Shown here: positions 1 through 7,084 of the stretch, in pieces
How the letters are laid out: each line of letters opens with the position of its first letter
Numbering within the stretch: the stretch's first letter is position 1
DNA from: an uncultured Dialister sp.
GTDB lineage: Bacteria > Bacillota > Negativicutes > Veillonellales > Dialisteraceae
DNA: 18,688 bases
Direction: 5' to 3'
Assembly: GCF_900538805.1 (NCBI RefSeq)
Contig: NZ_UPZP01000038.1
Coordinates: 1 to 18,688 of the forward strand
The notes under the pieces: generated by a model
Database searches by the model: none
The model's input: only the letters and a program-made list of their open reading frames with translations
What the model was told of the DNA's origin: nothing
Translations under genes and position numbers: made by a program

Positions 1-19
1 TAAGGAGACTTATGACGCA

Positions 20-76
20 GCATTGGATAAAAATACATATGAAATTCGATTCTGCGAATTAATCAGTGCTTCCCTA
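20..76 (+). repeat. 57-nt dispersed element with ArgR-box-like core, left copy
   Basis: This stretch aligns without gaps to the reverse complement of 18612-18668, with about 40 of 57 positions identical by eye. The two ends are conserved: GCATTGnATAAAAATnCA on the left and TTAATCAGnGCTTCCCTA on the right. The A/T-rich middle is variable. The left box, TGGATAAAAATACA, resembles the ArgR/AhrC operator consensus (TGAATnnnnATTCA), but no arginine gene is visible in the window. It abuts repeat block E1. It could be the end of a mobile element or a regulatory repeat; the sequence alone does not decide. Confidence 0.5.
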
Positions 77-418
77 GGGGCGAAAAAAACAGGCAAACCG
101 GGCTGGTGCCCGTCGGAAATGCACCCCTTCTGCCTACGGCACCTCCCCCGGAGGGGGAGGTTTGCTCTCCGCTTCCCTTAGTGCTAACTTAAGCTGCTCA
201 TTGTATAGTGGCGAGAAAAGTTCCCCCTCCGGGGGAAAGGTGGTGCGTTAGCACCAAAAGGGGTGCATTCCCTCGCGCCATACGCGCGGTTGTATGGTTT
301 TATTTATACTGGCGGCGCAGCCGCCCACCACAACCCTTTGAACCTTCTGCACCCTTTGAACCAGCCCGCTTTCAGCGGGCCGAACCCTCTGAACCCTCAC
401 GCCGAAGGCGTGCCCTTT
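77..418. repeat. Composite hairpin repeat block E1
   Basis: This gene-free stretch downstream of the YihY-family gene is a chain of small inverted repeats. Visible units include CCTCCCCC/GGGGGAGG near 150-170, GGCGGC-gca-GCCGCC (311-325), GCCCGCT-ttc-AGCGGGC (364-380) and ACGCC-gaa-GGCGT (399-411), joined by GAACCCTCTGAACC-type linkers. The same ordered modules recur in the other blocks. The right end runs into the 3' end of the 372-1253 gene and supplies its last codons and stop. The left boundary is uncertain. Confidence 0.75.
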
Positions 419-1253
419 CCGCCATTTCTCCCCAGGTTTGTATAAGCTCCCCGCCGGTAATGATGACGATGGCGGCCAGGTGGAACCAGATGAAGAGGAC
501 CACCAGACCGATGAGGGAGCCGTAGGTAATACCCATGGAGGACACATGGAGAATATAGTATCCGTAGGCAGCGGTCAATGCAATCCAGATGGAAGTCACC
601 AGGAAAGCGGTGGTAATGACCCGTTTCCACTCAGACCTTCTTCCGGCAGGGGCATATTCGTAGAAGGCAGCCAGGGAGAAGGCGATGATGGCAAAGGGAA
701 TGCCGAATTTCACCACTGTCCACAGTTTCAGGAAAAGCTCGGGCACCCGGAAATAGTAGGCAATGGCATAGACCACGGCGTTGCCGAAGACGATGAGCCC
801 CAGGGACAGGATCATGGCGAAGGAAATAAAAAGGGTGAAAATGATGGACTTCGCATTCACCCGCACATAGGACTGCTTATTTCGGTCGCCGTAAACCGCC
901 AGGTCCGTGGAGCGAATCAGCGTATCCACCCCCTGGGAAGAGGTCCAGAGAGCACCGGCAAGACCGATGAACAGCCAGATGGAGCTTCGGGCCTGGATAA
1001 TGCGGAGGATATTGGTCTCCATGGTCACTGCCACGTCCGCCGGGAGATAGGAAAGAAGGCTCAGTATCACATGAATCTGGGGCGCTGCGAAGAAAAGCAT
1101 ACTGTTCACCAGGAAAATCATGAAAGGAATGAGTCCCAGAATGAAATAGTAGGTGGTCTCCGCCGCCAGGGCTGTCACATTGTCGTCGTTAAACCGCTGG
1201 ATAAGCCGCTTGATAAAAAACATCGCATTACTGTCCGTGCTTTTCGGTTCCAT
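372..1253 (-). CDS. YihY/BrkB-family integral membrane protein
   Basis: This 293-residue polytopic membrane protein belongs to the YihY/BrkB (UPF0761) family, whose members are inner-membrane proteins of unsettled function. About six hydrophobic segments are visible, near residues 35-60, 90-110, 135-165, 180-205, 215-240 and 245-270. The family-typical N-terminal pattern is present, a short soluble helix followed by A-A-x-T-T-Y-Y-F (around residues 29-37) leading into the first segment. The ATG is chosen because AGGAGG lies about six bases upstream. It appears monocistronic, with a -10 box at 1283-1288. The oddity is the C-terminus: the last 13 or so residues (ARLRREGSEGSAR) are read through the hairpin modules of repeat block E1, and the stop lies in the loop of the 364-380 hairpin. 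No intrinsic terminator is seen. Family assignment is confident; function is not. Confidence 0.88.
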   Translation of the reverse strand: MEPKSTDSNAMFFIKRLIQRFNDDNVTALAAETTYYFILGLIPFMIFLVNSMLFFAAPQIHVILSLLSYLPADVAVTMETNILRIIQARSSIWLFIGLAGALWTSSQGVDTLIRSTDLAVYGDRNKQSYVRVNAKSIIFTLFISFAMILSLGLIVFGNAVVYAIAYYFRVPELFLKLWTVVKFGIPFAIIAFSLAAFYEYAPAGRRSEWKRVITTAFLVTSIWIALTAAYGYYILHVSSMGITYGSLIGLVVLFIWFHLAAIVIITGGELIQTWGEMAERARLRREGSEGSAR

Positions 1254-1282
1254 GGGCTTCCTCCTTTCCTGTATCTCATTTT

Positions 1283-1288
1283 ATTATA
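1283..1288 (-). promoter_or_regulatory. Probable -10 box for the YihY-family gene
   Basis: The minus strand reads TATAAT here, about 30 bp before the ATG and close to the edge of block E2. No good -35 hexamer is visible at 16-18 bp, so only the -10 element is called. Confidence 0.5.
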
Positions 1289-1330
1289 CCCTATCCAATA
1301 GAAAAAAGTGGATAAAAGGTTTTTAAGATT

Positions 1331-2105
1331 GACCGGTCTTTGGCCGGAGGGTTTCCAGGTTTGACAGCAGCCTTTGGCCGCTCTGAAGCCCGGATTCAGA
1401 AGGTTCAGCGGGGAAGGTTGACGGCCCTACGGGCCGAAGGTTATGGCCGCCTGCGGCGGCAGGTTGTGTTCGCTTCGCTCAGGGGGCAACAGCGCCTCCG
1501 GTGCTGAGGGTTGTGGTATCGCCATTGGAGCCACTGCGTGGCAGGGTTCAAAGGGTTCAGAAGGTTCAAAAGGTTCAGAGGGGGTGGTATCGCTGCTTCG
1601 CGGCGATGAGTATATAATTTCGCTTCGCGAAATGGAAAACCAAACAACCGCCCTACGGGCGTAAAAAACAAGCAAACCGGGCTTCGCCCGATGGAAATGC
1701 ACCCCTTCTGCCTACGGCACCTCCCCCGGAGGGGGAGGTTTGCTCTACTTGTCCCTTAGAGCTAACTTAAGCTGCTCAATGCATAGCATCGCTAGAACTT
1801 CCCCCTCCGGGGTGGCAAAGGAACTGGATTCGTAGGGAGTCGTAGACGACTGAGAATCCAGTGACATGCTTCCCTTTAGGAGAAGTACCGCCGTAGGCGG
1901 GGATAGGGGTGCATTTCCAGCGCGCCGAAGGCGCGGTTTGCTTGTTTTCCCCTCGCCCGCCAGGGCGGTTGTAAAGGTTTTATCCAAACTGGCGCCCCTT
2001 ATTTTCAAAGGGCGCCCACCACAACCCTTTGAACCTTCTGCACCTTTTGAACCCTATGAACCCTCGCTCCCGCAGGCCCCTTCGGGAATACAGCCGGCAC
2101 GTCTC
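1331..2105. repeat. Composite hairpin repeat block E2
   Basis: This fills the space between the YihY-family gene and purL with no plausible gene. The left arm has GGCCC-tac-GGGCC, GCCGCC-tgc-GGCGGC and GGTTCAAAG/GGTTCAGAG units. The right arm carries the reverse complement of the same modules, including GGCGCCC...GGGCGCC around 1992-2017 and ACCACAACCCTTTGAACC. The core contains a longer hairpin, ACTGGATTC (1823-1831) with GAATCCAGT (1854-1862). The block is therefore a large imperfect inverted repeat of about 775 bp made of nested smaller hairpins. Confidence 0.75.
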
Positions 2106-2118
2106 CATTTCATCACAC

Positions 2119-2148
2119 AAAAAGAGCAGGCACAAAGCCTGCTCTTTT
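2119..2148 (-). terminator. Intrinsic terminator after purL
   Basis: A perfect 11-bp stem, AAAGAGCAGGC with GCCTGCTCTTT, has a 5-nt loop and a U-run on the minus-strand transcript. It lies about 11 bp past the purL stop. A-runs on the other side would allow some bidirectional function. Confidence 0.88.
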
Positions 2149-2158
2149 CATTTGGTAT

Positions 2159-5100
2159 TTATCCGCGGAAGTATTTCACGCCGGCCTCGAAGAGGGGCTG
2201 GTATTTATTTCCACAGATATTTTTCCCGATATTTTCACCGCGCCGTTCGGTGTGGCCCATTTTGCCGAGGACTCTGCCGTCGGGGCTGGTGATGCCTTCC
2301 ACGGCCCAGGAGGAGCCGTTGGGGTTGAAGCGGCTGTCGTAGGTAGGATTGCCGTCGAAGTCGGTGTACTGGGTGGCAATCTGCCCATTTTCCGCCAAAG
2401 CTTTAATCTGTTCATCGGAGGCAATGAAGCGGCCTTCGCCGTGGCTGATGGCGATGCTGTAGAGGTCTCCCGGTTTGCAGAGGGAAAGCCAGGGGGACTT
2501 GGTGGACACCACTTTGGTGGTGACGAAGCGGGACAGGTGGCGGCCGATGGTGTTGAAGGTGAGGGTCGGCGCGTCGCTGGTGAGGGGCTTGAATTCGCCG
2601 TACGGTACAAGGCCCAGTTTGATGAGGGCCTGGAAGCCGTTGCAGATGCCCAGGGCCAGTCCGTCTCTTTCGTGGAGAAGTTTGTCCATAGCTTCCTTCA
2701 GCATGTCGTTGCGGAATACGGCGGCAATGAATTTACCGCTGCCGTCCGGTTCGTCGCCGGCGGAGAAGCCACCGGGGAACATGACGATCTGGGCATGGCT
2801 GATGCGTTCGGCCATTTCTTCGACGGAGGCCTTCAGCTCCGCGGAGTCCCGATTTCTAAAGATGAAAATGTCAGACACCGCACCGGCCCGTTCAAAGGCT
2901 CTGGCGCTGTCCACTTCGCAGTTGTTGCCGGGCATGGTAGGAATGAAGACCCGGGGTCTTGCCACATTGGTGTGGACGTAGAACTGGGGAATGGCGGATA
3001 CTTCCGGAAGAACCGGCGCCGGTTTTTCAATGCTTGCCGCTCTTCTCGGGAAGATGGGATCCAGCGTTTTTTCATAGGCCGAAAGGAGGTCGGAAAGGGC
3101 AATGGTTTCGCCGTAGGCTTCCATGGTGTTTCCACCGATGGTGCCAAGGATCTTGGTATGCGGCTCTTTGGCGAAACGTTCTGCTTCTTCCGGTGTGGTT
3201 TCCACAATGATGGCGCCGTAGAAGTTGCCGAAGAATTTGGGAAGCGGCAGGTTTCCGGTGAAGCGGATGCCCAGACCGTTGCCGAAGGCCATCTTGGCCG
3301 CCGTCACTGCCACGCCGCCATGGTCCACTGCCTTCATGGCAGCCACATGGCCTGCTTTCACTTCGTTATAGAGGAAGTCAGCGTGTTTCTTGAATACGTC
3401 CAAGTCCGGCATGCCTTCCTTGTCCTTGGGCATACCGAAGAGTACCAGCACGTCCCCTTCCTTCTTCAGTTCCTGGCTCACCGCTTCCGATGCCTTGCCG
3501 GGAGCAATGGCGAAGGAAACGAGGGTCGGCGGTACGTGGATGTCGTTGAAGGTGCCGCTCATGGAGTCCTTGCCGCCGATGGCGCCAAGGCCCAGGGCTT
3601 CCTGCATATGGAAAGCACCCAGGAGGGCAGCGGCCGGTTTGCCCCAGCTTGTTTTATCCGTGAGCTTTTCGAAATATTCCTGCAGCGTGAGGTAAGCTTT
3701 TCTCCAGTCAGCCCCCATGGCCACCAGGCGGGTGACAGAAAGGAGCACCGCATACACGGCACCGTGGAAGGGGCTCCAGGTGGCCAGATCCGGATCAAAG
3801 CCGTGGGCCATGAAGCTGGCGCTGTCGGTTTCTCCCTTTCTCACCGGGAACTTGGCTGCCATACCGTCAGAAGGGGTCTTCTGGTACTTGCCGCCAAAGG
3901 GCATGAGCACCGTGCCGGCGCCGACGGTGGAGTCGAACCGTTCAGAAAGTCCCTGCTGGGAGCAGTTGTTCAGGTCTCCCATGGCAGAAAGCCAGGTATC
4001 CTTGACGGAAGAAATGGCGGATGCATGGAAATAGCCTTTATCATCGGGTTTCGCGATGTGGGCGGATTTTACCTGCTGGGCACCGTTGGTATCCAGGAAG
4101 GCCCTGGAAATATTAACGATGGGAACGCCTCTCCATTTCATCACCAGCCGTTTCGTGTCAGTCACGTCAGCAATGACTGTGGCTTCCAGATTTTCCTCAG
4201 CTGCATAGCGGATGAACTGGTCAGCGTCTTCTTTCTTCACCACCACTGCCATCCGTTCCTGGGATTCGGAAATAGCAAGCTCCGTACCGTCAAGGCCTTC
4301 ATATTTCTTCGGCACTTTGTCCAGATTAATTTCAAGACCGTCGGTCAGTTCCCCCACTGCCACAGACACGCCGCCGGCGCCAAAATCGTTGCACCGTTTA
4401 ATGAGGCGGGTCACTTCACCCCGGCGGAAGAGGCACTGGATTTTTCTTTCAGTCAAAGGATTGCCCTTCTGTACTTCAGCACCGCAGGTTTCAATGGATT
4501 CCGTATTCAGTTCCTTGGAAGAACCGGTGGCGCCGCCCATGCCGTCACGGCCGGTACGTCCGCCTACCAAAATCACCACATCCCCCGGCACCGGTGTCAG
4601 GCGGATGACATGGTCCGCAGGTGCTGCAGCCACCACGGCACCGATTTCCATACGCTTGGCAATGAATCCGGGATGGTAGTATTCCTTCACTTCCCCCGTA
4701 GCCAGACCGATCTGGTTGCCGTAGGAGCTGTAACCCTTGGCAGCTTCGATGGTAATCTTCCGCTGGGGGAGTTTCCCCGGGAGCGTCTCCGAAAGCGGCG
4801 TCCTGGGGTCTCCGGCACCGGTGACACGCATGGCCTGGTATACATAGGAACGGCCGGAGAGCGGATCTCTGATGCAGCCGCCAAGGCAGGTGGCTGCGCC
4901 GCCGAATGGTTCGATTTCCGTAGGATGGTTATGGGTTTCATTCTTAAAGAGAAGGAGCCAGTCCTCGCTGCCATTCACTGTATCGATTTTTACCTTGATG
5001 GTGCAGGCATTCACTTCCTCTGAAGCGTCCAGGTTAGCGAGTTTTCCTTCCTTCCGGAGGGCCTTCACCGCCGCCGTAGCCATATCCATAAGGGTCACAG

Positions 5101-5902
5101 GGCGCTTCGTATCCTTCCCGTAAATGTGGATTCTGGTGTCCTCATATTCCTTCAGAGCCTTGGAAATAGGAGCGCTGTAGGTTCCTTCCTCCACATCAAT
5201 GTCCGTGAGCTTCGTGGAGAAGGTGGTATGACGGCAGTGGTCGGACCAGTACGTATCAAGCACCCGGATTTCCGTCACCGTGGGATCCCGCTTTTCCTCA
5301 TCCCTGAAATAGTCACGAATCATGACAAGGTCCTCATGGCTCATGGCAAGGCCCATGGAAGAAATCAGGTCATCCATGCCCTTGTCGTCCAGATTTCTAA
5401 GACCTTCCACCACCGGCACCGGCTTGGGGTCTTCGATAGGAAGATCCAGTGTTTCCGCAGGAGAGAGCGACGCTTCCCGGGACTCCACCGGGTTCACCAG
5501 GAACTTTAAAATCTTCTCCCTGTCCCCTTCAATGAAATGTCCGTGGAACGCATACACCAGGGCACAGCGCACCCGGGCGCCGTCCTTCCCGGTCACAATG
5601 GCCAGACACTGCTCCGCAGAATCGGCCCGCTGGTCATACTGCCCCGGCAGGAACTCCACGCCCAGCACTAAATCCCCCTCCGGCAGCGCCGACTGGGTAT
5701 CATCCACCGGCGGTTCGGAGAATACCGTAGCCACAGCCTTCTCATAATCCTCGTCAGTGAGACCGTCCACATCGTAGCGATGATAAATGGCAGAATCGGA
5801 AATCCGGTCCCCCAGCACCTCCCGAAGCTGGGAAGTCAGACTTTCCTCCCCCTGGCGGAAACCGTCCTTCTTCCTTACATACAAACGTCTGATATCAGAC
5901 AA
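2159..5902 (-). CDS. purL: Phosphoribosylformylglycinamidine synthase, fused PurL-PurQ
   Basis: FGAM synthase catalyses step four of de novo purine synthesis: FGAR + ATP + glutamine to FGAM. At 1247 residues this is the single-chain form with synthase and glutaminase domains fused. From the chosen start: N-terminal PurS-like and linker regions to about 215; first AIRS-type half with KNETHNHPTEIEPFGG (320-335); second half with GGKDSMSG (about 777-784); and a C-terminal class I glutamine amidotransferase domain from about 980. That domain shows FPGG, the nucleophile Cys1087 in GICNG, and His1154/Glu1156 in ISHGEGR. TTG at 5900-5902 is preferred because GGAAGGAG lies about eight bases upstream. 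A GTG at 5965 would add 21 residues but has no ribosome site. A 14-bp palindrome, GTCTGATATCAGAC, overlaps the first codons. It appears monocistronic, with no other purine gene nearby. Confidence 0.95.
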   Translation of the reverse strand: MSDIRRLYVRKKDGFRQGEESLTSQLREVLGDRISDSAIYHRYDVDGLTDEDYEKAVATVFSEPPVDDTQSALPEGDLVLGVEFLPGQYDQRADSAEQCLAIVTGKDGARVRCALVYAFHGHFIEGDREKILKFLVNPVESREASLSPAETLDLPIEDPKPVPVVEGLRNLDDKGMDDLISSMGLAMSHEDLVMIRDYFRDEEKRDPTVTEIRVLDTYWSDHCRHTTFSTKLTDIDVEEGTYSAPISKALKEYEDTRIHIYGKDTKRPVTLMDMATAAVKALRKEGKLANLDASEEVNACTIKVKIDTVNGSEDWLLLFKNETHNHPTEIEPFGGAATCLGGCIRDPLSGRSYVYQAMRVTGAGDPRTPLSETLPGKLPQRKITIEAAKGYSSYGNQIGLATGEVKEYYHPGFIAKRMEIGAVVAAAPADHVIRLTPVPGDVVILVGGRTGRDGMGGATGSSKELNTESIETCGAEVQKGNPLTERKIQCLFRRGEVTRLIKRCNDFGAGGVSVAVGELTDGLEINLDKVPKKYEGLDGTELAISESQERMAVVVKKEDADQFIRYAAEENLEATVIADVTDTKRLVMKWRGVPIVNISRAFLDTNGAQQVKSAHIAKPDDKGYFHASAISSVKDTWLSAMGDLNNCSQQGLSERFDSTVGAGTVLMPFGGKYQKTPSDGMAAKFPVRKGETDSASFMAHGFDPDLATWSPFHGAVYAVLLSVTRLVAMGADWRKAYLTLQEYFEKLTDKTSWGKPAAALLGAFHMQEALGLGAIGGKDSMSGTFNDIHVPPTLVSFAIAPGKASEAVSQELKKEGDVLVLFGMPKDKEGMPDLDVFKKHADFLYNEVKAGHVAAMKAVDHGGVAVTAAKMAFGNGLGIRFTGNLPLPKFFGNFYGAIIVETTPEEAERFAKEPHTKILGTIGGNTMEAYGETIALSDLLSAYEKTLDPIFPRRAASIEKPAPVLPEVSAIPQFYVHTNVARPRVFIPTMPGNNCEVDSARAFERAGAVSDIFIFRNRDSAELKASVEEMAERISHAQIVMFPGGFSAGDEPDGSGKFIAAVFRNDMLKEAMDKLLHERDGLALGICNGFQALIKLGLVPYGEFKPLTSDAPTLTFNTIGRHLSRFVTTKVVSTKSPWLSLCKPGDLYSIAISHGEGRFIASDEQIKALAENGQIATQYTDFDGNPTYDSRFNPNGSSWAVEGITSPDGRVLGKMGHTERRGENIGKNICGNKYQPLFEAGVKYFRG

Positions 5903-5988
5903 GTTCAACACTCCTTCCCCTGATTCCCAAAGGCGCAGCATCGGCGCCCTGTGAAATGAATGCACACGATAAAGCCTGTAAATACATC

Positions 5989-5994
5989 ATTATA
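5989..5994 (-). promoter_or_regulatory. Probable -10 box for purL
   Basis: The minus strand reads TATAAT about 87 bp upstream of the TTG start. A convincing -35 hexamer is not seen. The implied leader of about 80 nt contains a short hairpin, GGCGC...GCGCC, but no purine-riboswitch core that I can recognise. Confidence 0.4.
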
Positions 5995-6039
5995 ATACCA
6001 CAAATTCGGATGCCGCTCCATGATGAATAGGGCTGTCCG

Positions 6040-6433
6040 GTAAGGTTCAGAGGGTTCGGAGGGTTCAAAAGGTTCAGAGGGGGTGGTATCGCCGCTTCGC
6101 GGCGATGAGTATGAAGTCAGCGTTACGGGATTTGGTTTTGTGTCACCAGTGCTGCATGACGAAGAGCAAAAGCCCCCTTCCACAGGAAGGGGGTGGCGCC
6201 GTTAGGCGACGGAGGATAGGGGCGTCAGGTCTTGGGAAAAAATTCGGACCTATCCTCAGGGCTCCGCCCAGCTCCTTCCTGAGAAAGGAGCCTAACGTTA
6301 CGGGTTTGACCTCTTTGTTTCTAGTGCTGCATGGCGAAGAGCAGAAGCCTCCTTCCTTAGGAAGGAGCTGTCGCCGTTAGGCGACGGAGGATAGGGAATT
6401 TTCGCAGAAAATCCGAGGCCCCCAACGGGGCCT
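6040..6433. repeat. Composite hairpin repeat block E3
   Basis: This gene-free block upstream of purL begins with four 9-nt units, GGTTCAGAG/GGTTCGGAG/GGTTCAAAA/GGTTCAGAG (6044-6079), then the hairpin ATCGCCGC-ttc-GCGGCGAT. Two related segments follow at about 6110-6220 and 6290-6395, each with CAGTGCTGCA, a CTTCCnnnnGGAAG hairpin and a GTCGCC-gtta-GGCGAC-type hairpin. It ends with AGGCCCC-caac-GGGGCCT (6416-6433). The 6105-6220 segment recurs at 18355-18465 in block E8. From 6434 to 6489 I see nothing definable. Confidence 0.7.
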
Positions 6434-6489
6434 AATGTGACTCTTTCGTGAAAAACCGTAAAACCGCCTTACTCCCGTGCGTCTCTCAC

Positions 6490-6518
6490 TTGCTCCTTCT
6501 ACAGAAATCCTCTATAAT
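6490..6518 (+). promoter_or_regulatory. Sigma-A promoter of small-RNA copy 1
   Basis: TTGCTC (6490-6495), a 17-bp spacer and TATAAT (6513-6518) form a near-consensus vegetative promoter. The spacer ends in AAATCCTC, which is shared by all three copies. Predicted transcription start is about 6525, exactly at the conserved GCCGGATGGG. Confidence 0.85.
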
Positions 6519-6524
6519 ATAGCT

Positions 6525-6643
6525 GCCGGATGGGTGGAGCTGGGTATTCAGCGTTGAAGCCCTGGCACCGGACGCCGTGCGAGAATACCCTGACAGCTCG
6601 GCCTGAATATAACCGCTGATACAGAATATCTCATCAGCTTTTT
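6525..6643 (+). ncRNA. Unidentified structured small RNA, copy 1 of 3
   Basis: The predicted transcript is about 119 nt with no ribosome site or credible reading frame. The first 49 nt are nearly identical in all three copies, especially GCCGGATGGGTGGAGCT and GAAnCCCTGnCACCGGA. Helix P1 pairs GGGTATTC (6542-6549) with GAATACCC (6583-6590). Helix P2 pairs GCCGTGC (6574-6580), inside the P1 loop, with GCTCGGC (6596-6602) outside it, with one U-U mismatch, giving a pseudoknot-like topology. The invariant 5' CCGG and GGG could also pair with CCC and CCGG at 6560-6571. The hairpin at 6615-6643 ends it. I recognise no Rfam family; function unknown. Confidence 0.72.
6615..6643 (+). terminator. Terminator of small-RNA copy 1
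   Basis: GCTGAT (6615-6620) pairs with ATCAGC (6633-6638) and is followed by five T. The stem is short and the loop is 12 nt, so strength is uncertain, but its position matches the terminators of copies 2 and 3. Confidence 0.6.
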
Positions 6644-6685
6644 ATGGAAATACTCCTTATGTATAGTGACTAGCAGCGCCACCTC

Positions 6686-6714
6686 TTGCCGGTCTTTTAA
6701 AAATCCTCTATAAT
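6686..6714 (+). promoter_or_regulatory. Sigma-A promoter of small-RNA copy 2
   Basis: TTGCCG (6686-6691), a 17-bp spacer ending AAATCCTC, and TATAAT (6709-6714). Predicted start is 6721, the G of GCCGGATGGG. Confidence 0.85.
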
Positions 6715-6720
6715 AAAGTT

Positions 6721-6839
6721 GCCGGATGGGTGGAGCTGAGTATCCAGTGCTGAAGCCCTGTCACCGGACGGGAGACGGAGATACTTCGACAGCCTCTCAT
6801 GTAAAAAAACAGTCGGCCCGCAAACTGAGCCGGCTTTTT
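6721..6839 (+). ncRNA. Unidentified structured small RNA, copy 2 of 3
   Basis: This is the second and most diverged copy, again about 119 nt. Relative to copy 1, P1 is GAGTATC (6738-6744) with GATACTT (6780-6786). Two positions have changed on both strands (G-C to A-U and U-A to C-G) and one is now G-U. P2 becomes GGGAG (6770-6774) with CTCTC (6794-6798), with one G-U pair and a sequence unrelated to that of copies 1 and 3. The motifs GCCGGATGGGTGGAGCT and TGAAGCCCTGTCACCGGA are unchanged. Such compensatory change supports a selected RNA structure. No open reading frame with a ribosome site is present. Confidence 0.72.
6811..6839 (+). terminator. Terminator of small-RNA copy 2
   Basis: AGTCGGC (6811-6817) pairs with GCCGGCT (6829-6835), one G-U pair, 11-nt loop, followed by a T-run to 6839. 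Confidence 0.72.
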
Positions 6840-6882
6840 GAATGCAGGTATGCAGCTTGAATTTAAGGCTTAAAATCATCCC

Positions 6883-6911
6883 TTGCCACCTATTCGGAAA
6901 TCCTCTATAAT
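6883..6911 (+). promoter_or_regulatory. Sigma-A promoter of small-RNA copy 3
   Basis: TTGCCA (6883-6888), a 17-bp spacer ending AAATCCTC, and TATAAT (6906-6911). Predicted start is 6918, again at GCCGGATGGG. Confidence 0.85.
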
Positions 6912-6917
6912 AGAGCT

Positions 6918-7061
6918 GCCGGATGGGTGGAGCTGGGTATTCAGCGTTGAAACCCTGTCACCGGAAGGCGGCCCGGAATACCCTGACGGACCGCCTTAAT
7001 ATTATCAAAACAATTTTCATTCAAATAAAAAAAGGACTCCTCTTTGCGGAGTCCTTTTTTT
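6918..7061 (+). ncRNA. Unidentified structured small RNA, copy 3 of 3
   Basis: The third copy is about 143 nt because its terminator lies further away. Its first 49 nt differ from copy 1 at only two positions. P1 is GGGTATTC (6935-6942) with GAATACCC (6976-6983). P2 is AAGGCGG (6965-6971) with CCGCCTT (6991-6997), a perfect 7-bp helix whose sequence differs completely from P2 of the other copies. The segment from 6998 to 7026 is A/T-rich and looks unstructured. The motif CTGTCACCGGA resembles part of a hammerhead ribozyme, but the catalytic CUGANGA box is absent, so a ribozyme is not called. Confidence 0.72.
7027..7061 (+). terminator. Strong intrinsic terminator after small-RNA copy 3
   Basis: AAGGACTCC pairs with GGAGTCCTT around a 7-nt loop (7041-7047). 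It is flanked by an A-run and a T-run, so the stem can extend to 14 bp. It could also terminate the convergent minus-strand exported-protein operon ending at 7221. Confidence 0.92.
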
Positions 7062-7084
7062 ATTTGGAAAAGTATTATGGAAGC

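Noticed and set aside
2252..5023. A 923-codon open frame antisense to purL
   Set aside because: It lies wholly within purL on the opposite strand, has low-complexity His/Gly/Phe composition and no ribosome site or family motif. It is a shadow of the GC-biased codon usage of purL.
5903..5965. GTG start for purL giving 21 more residues
   Set aside because: There is no ribosome site before the GTG, whereas GGAAGGAG is well placed for TTG at 5900-5902. The extension does not look like a PurL N-terminus.
6918..7000. Hammerhead ribozyme in the small RNAs (GAAAC and CTGTCACCGGA in copy 3)
   Set aside because: The CUGANGA core box is absent in all three copies, and the order and stem lengths do not permit a hammerhead fold. 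The resemblance is partial and likely chance.
6490..7061. 6S RNA, cobalamin or c-di-GMP riboswitch, or a CRISPR-like array
   Set aside because: Units are too short for 6S RNA, lack the riboswitch core motifs I know, end in terminators with no downstream gene on that strand, and are about 195 bp apart with promoters, unlike CRISPR repeats.
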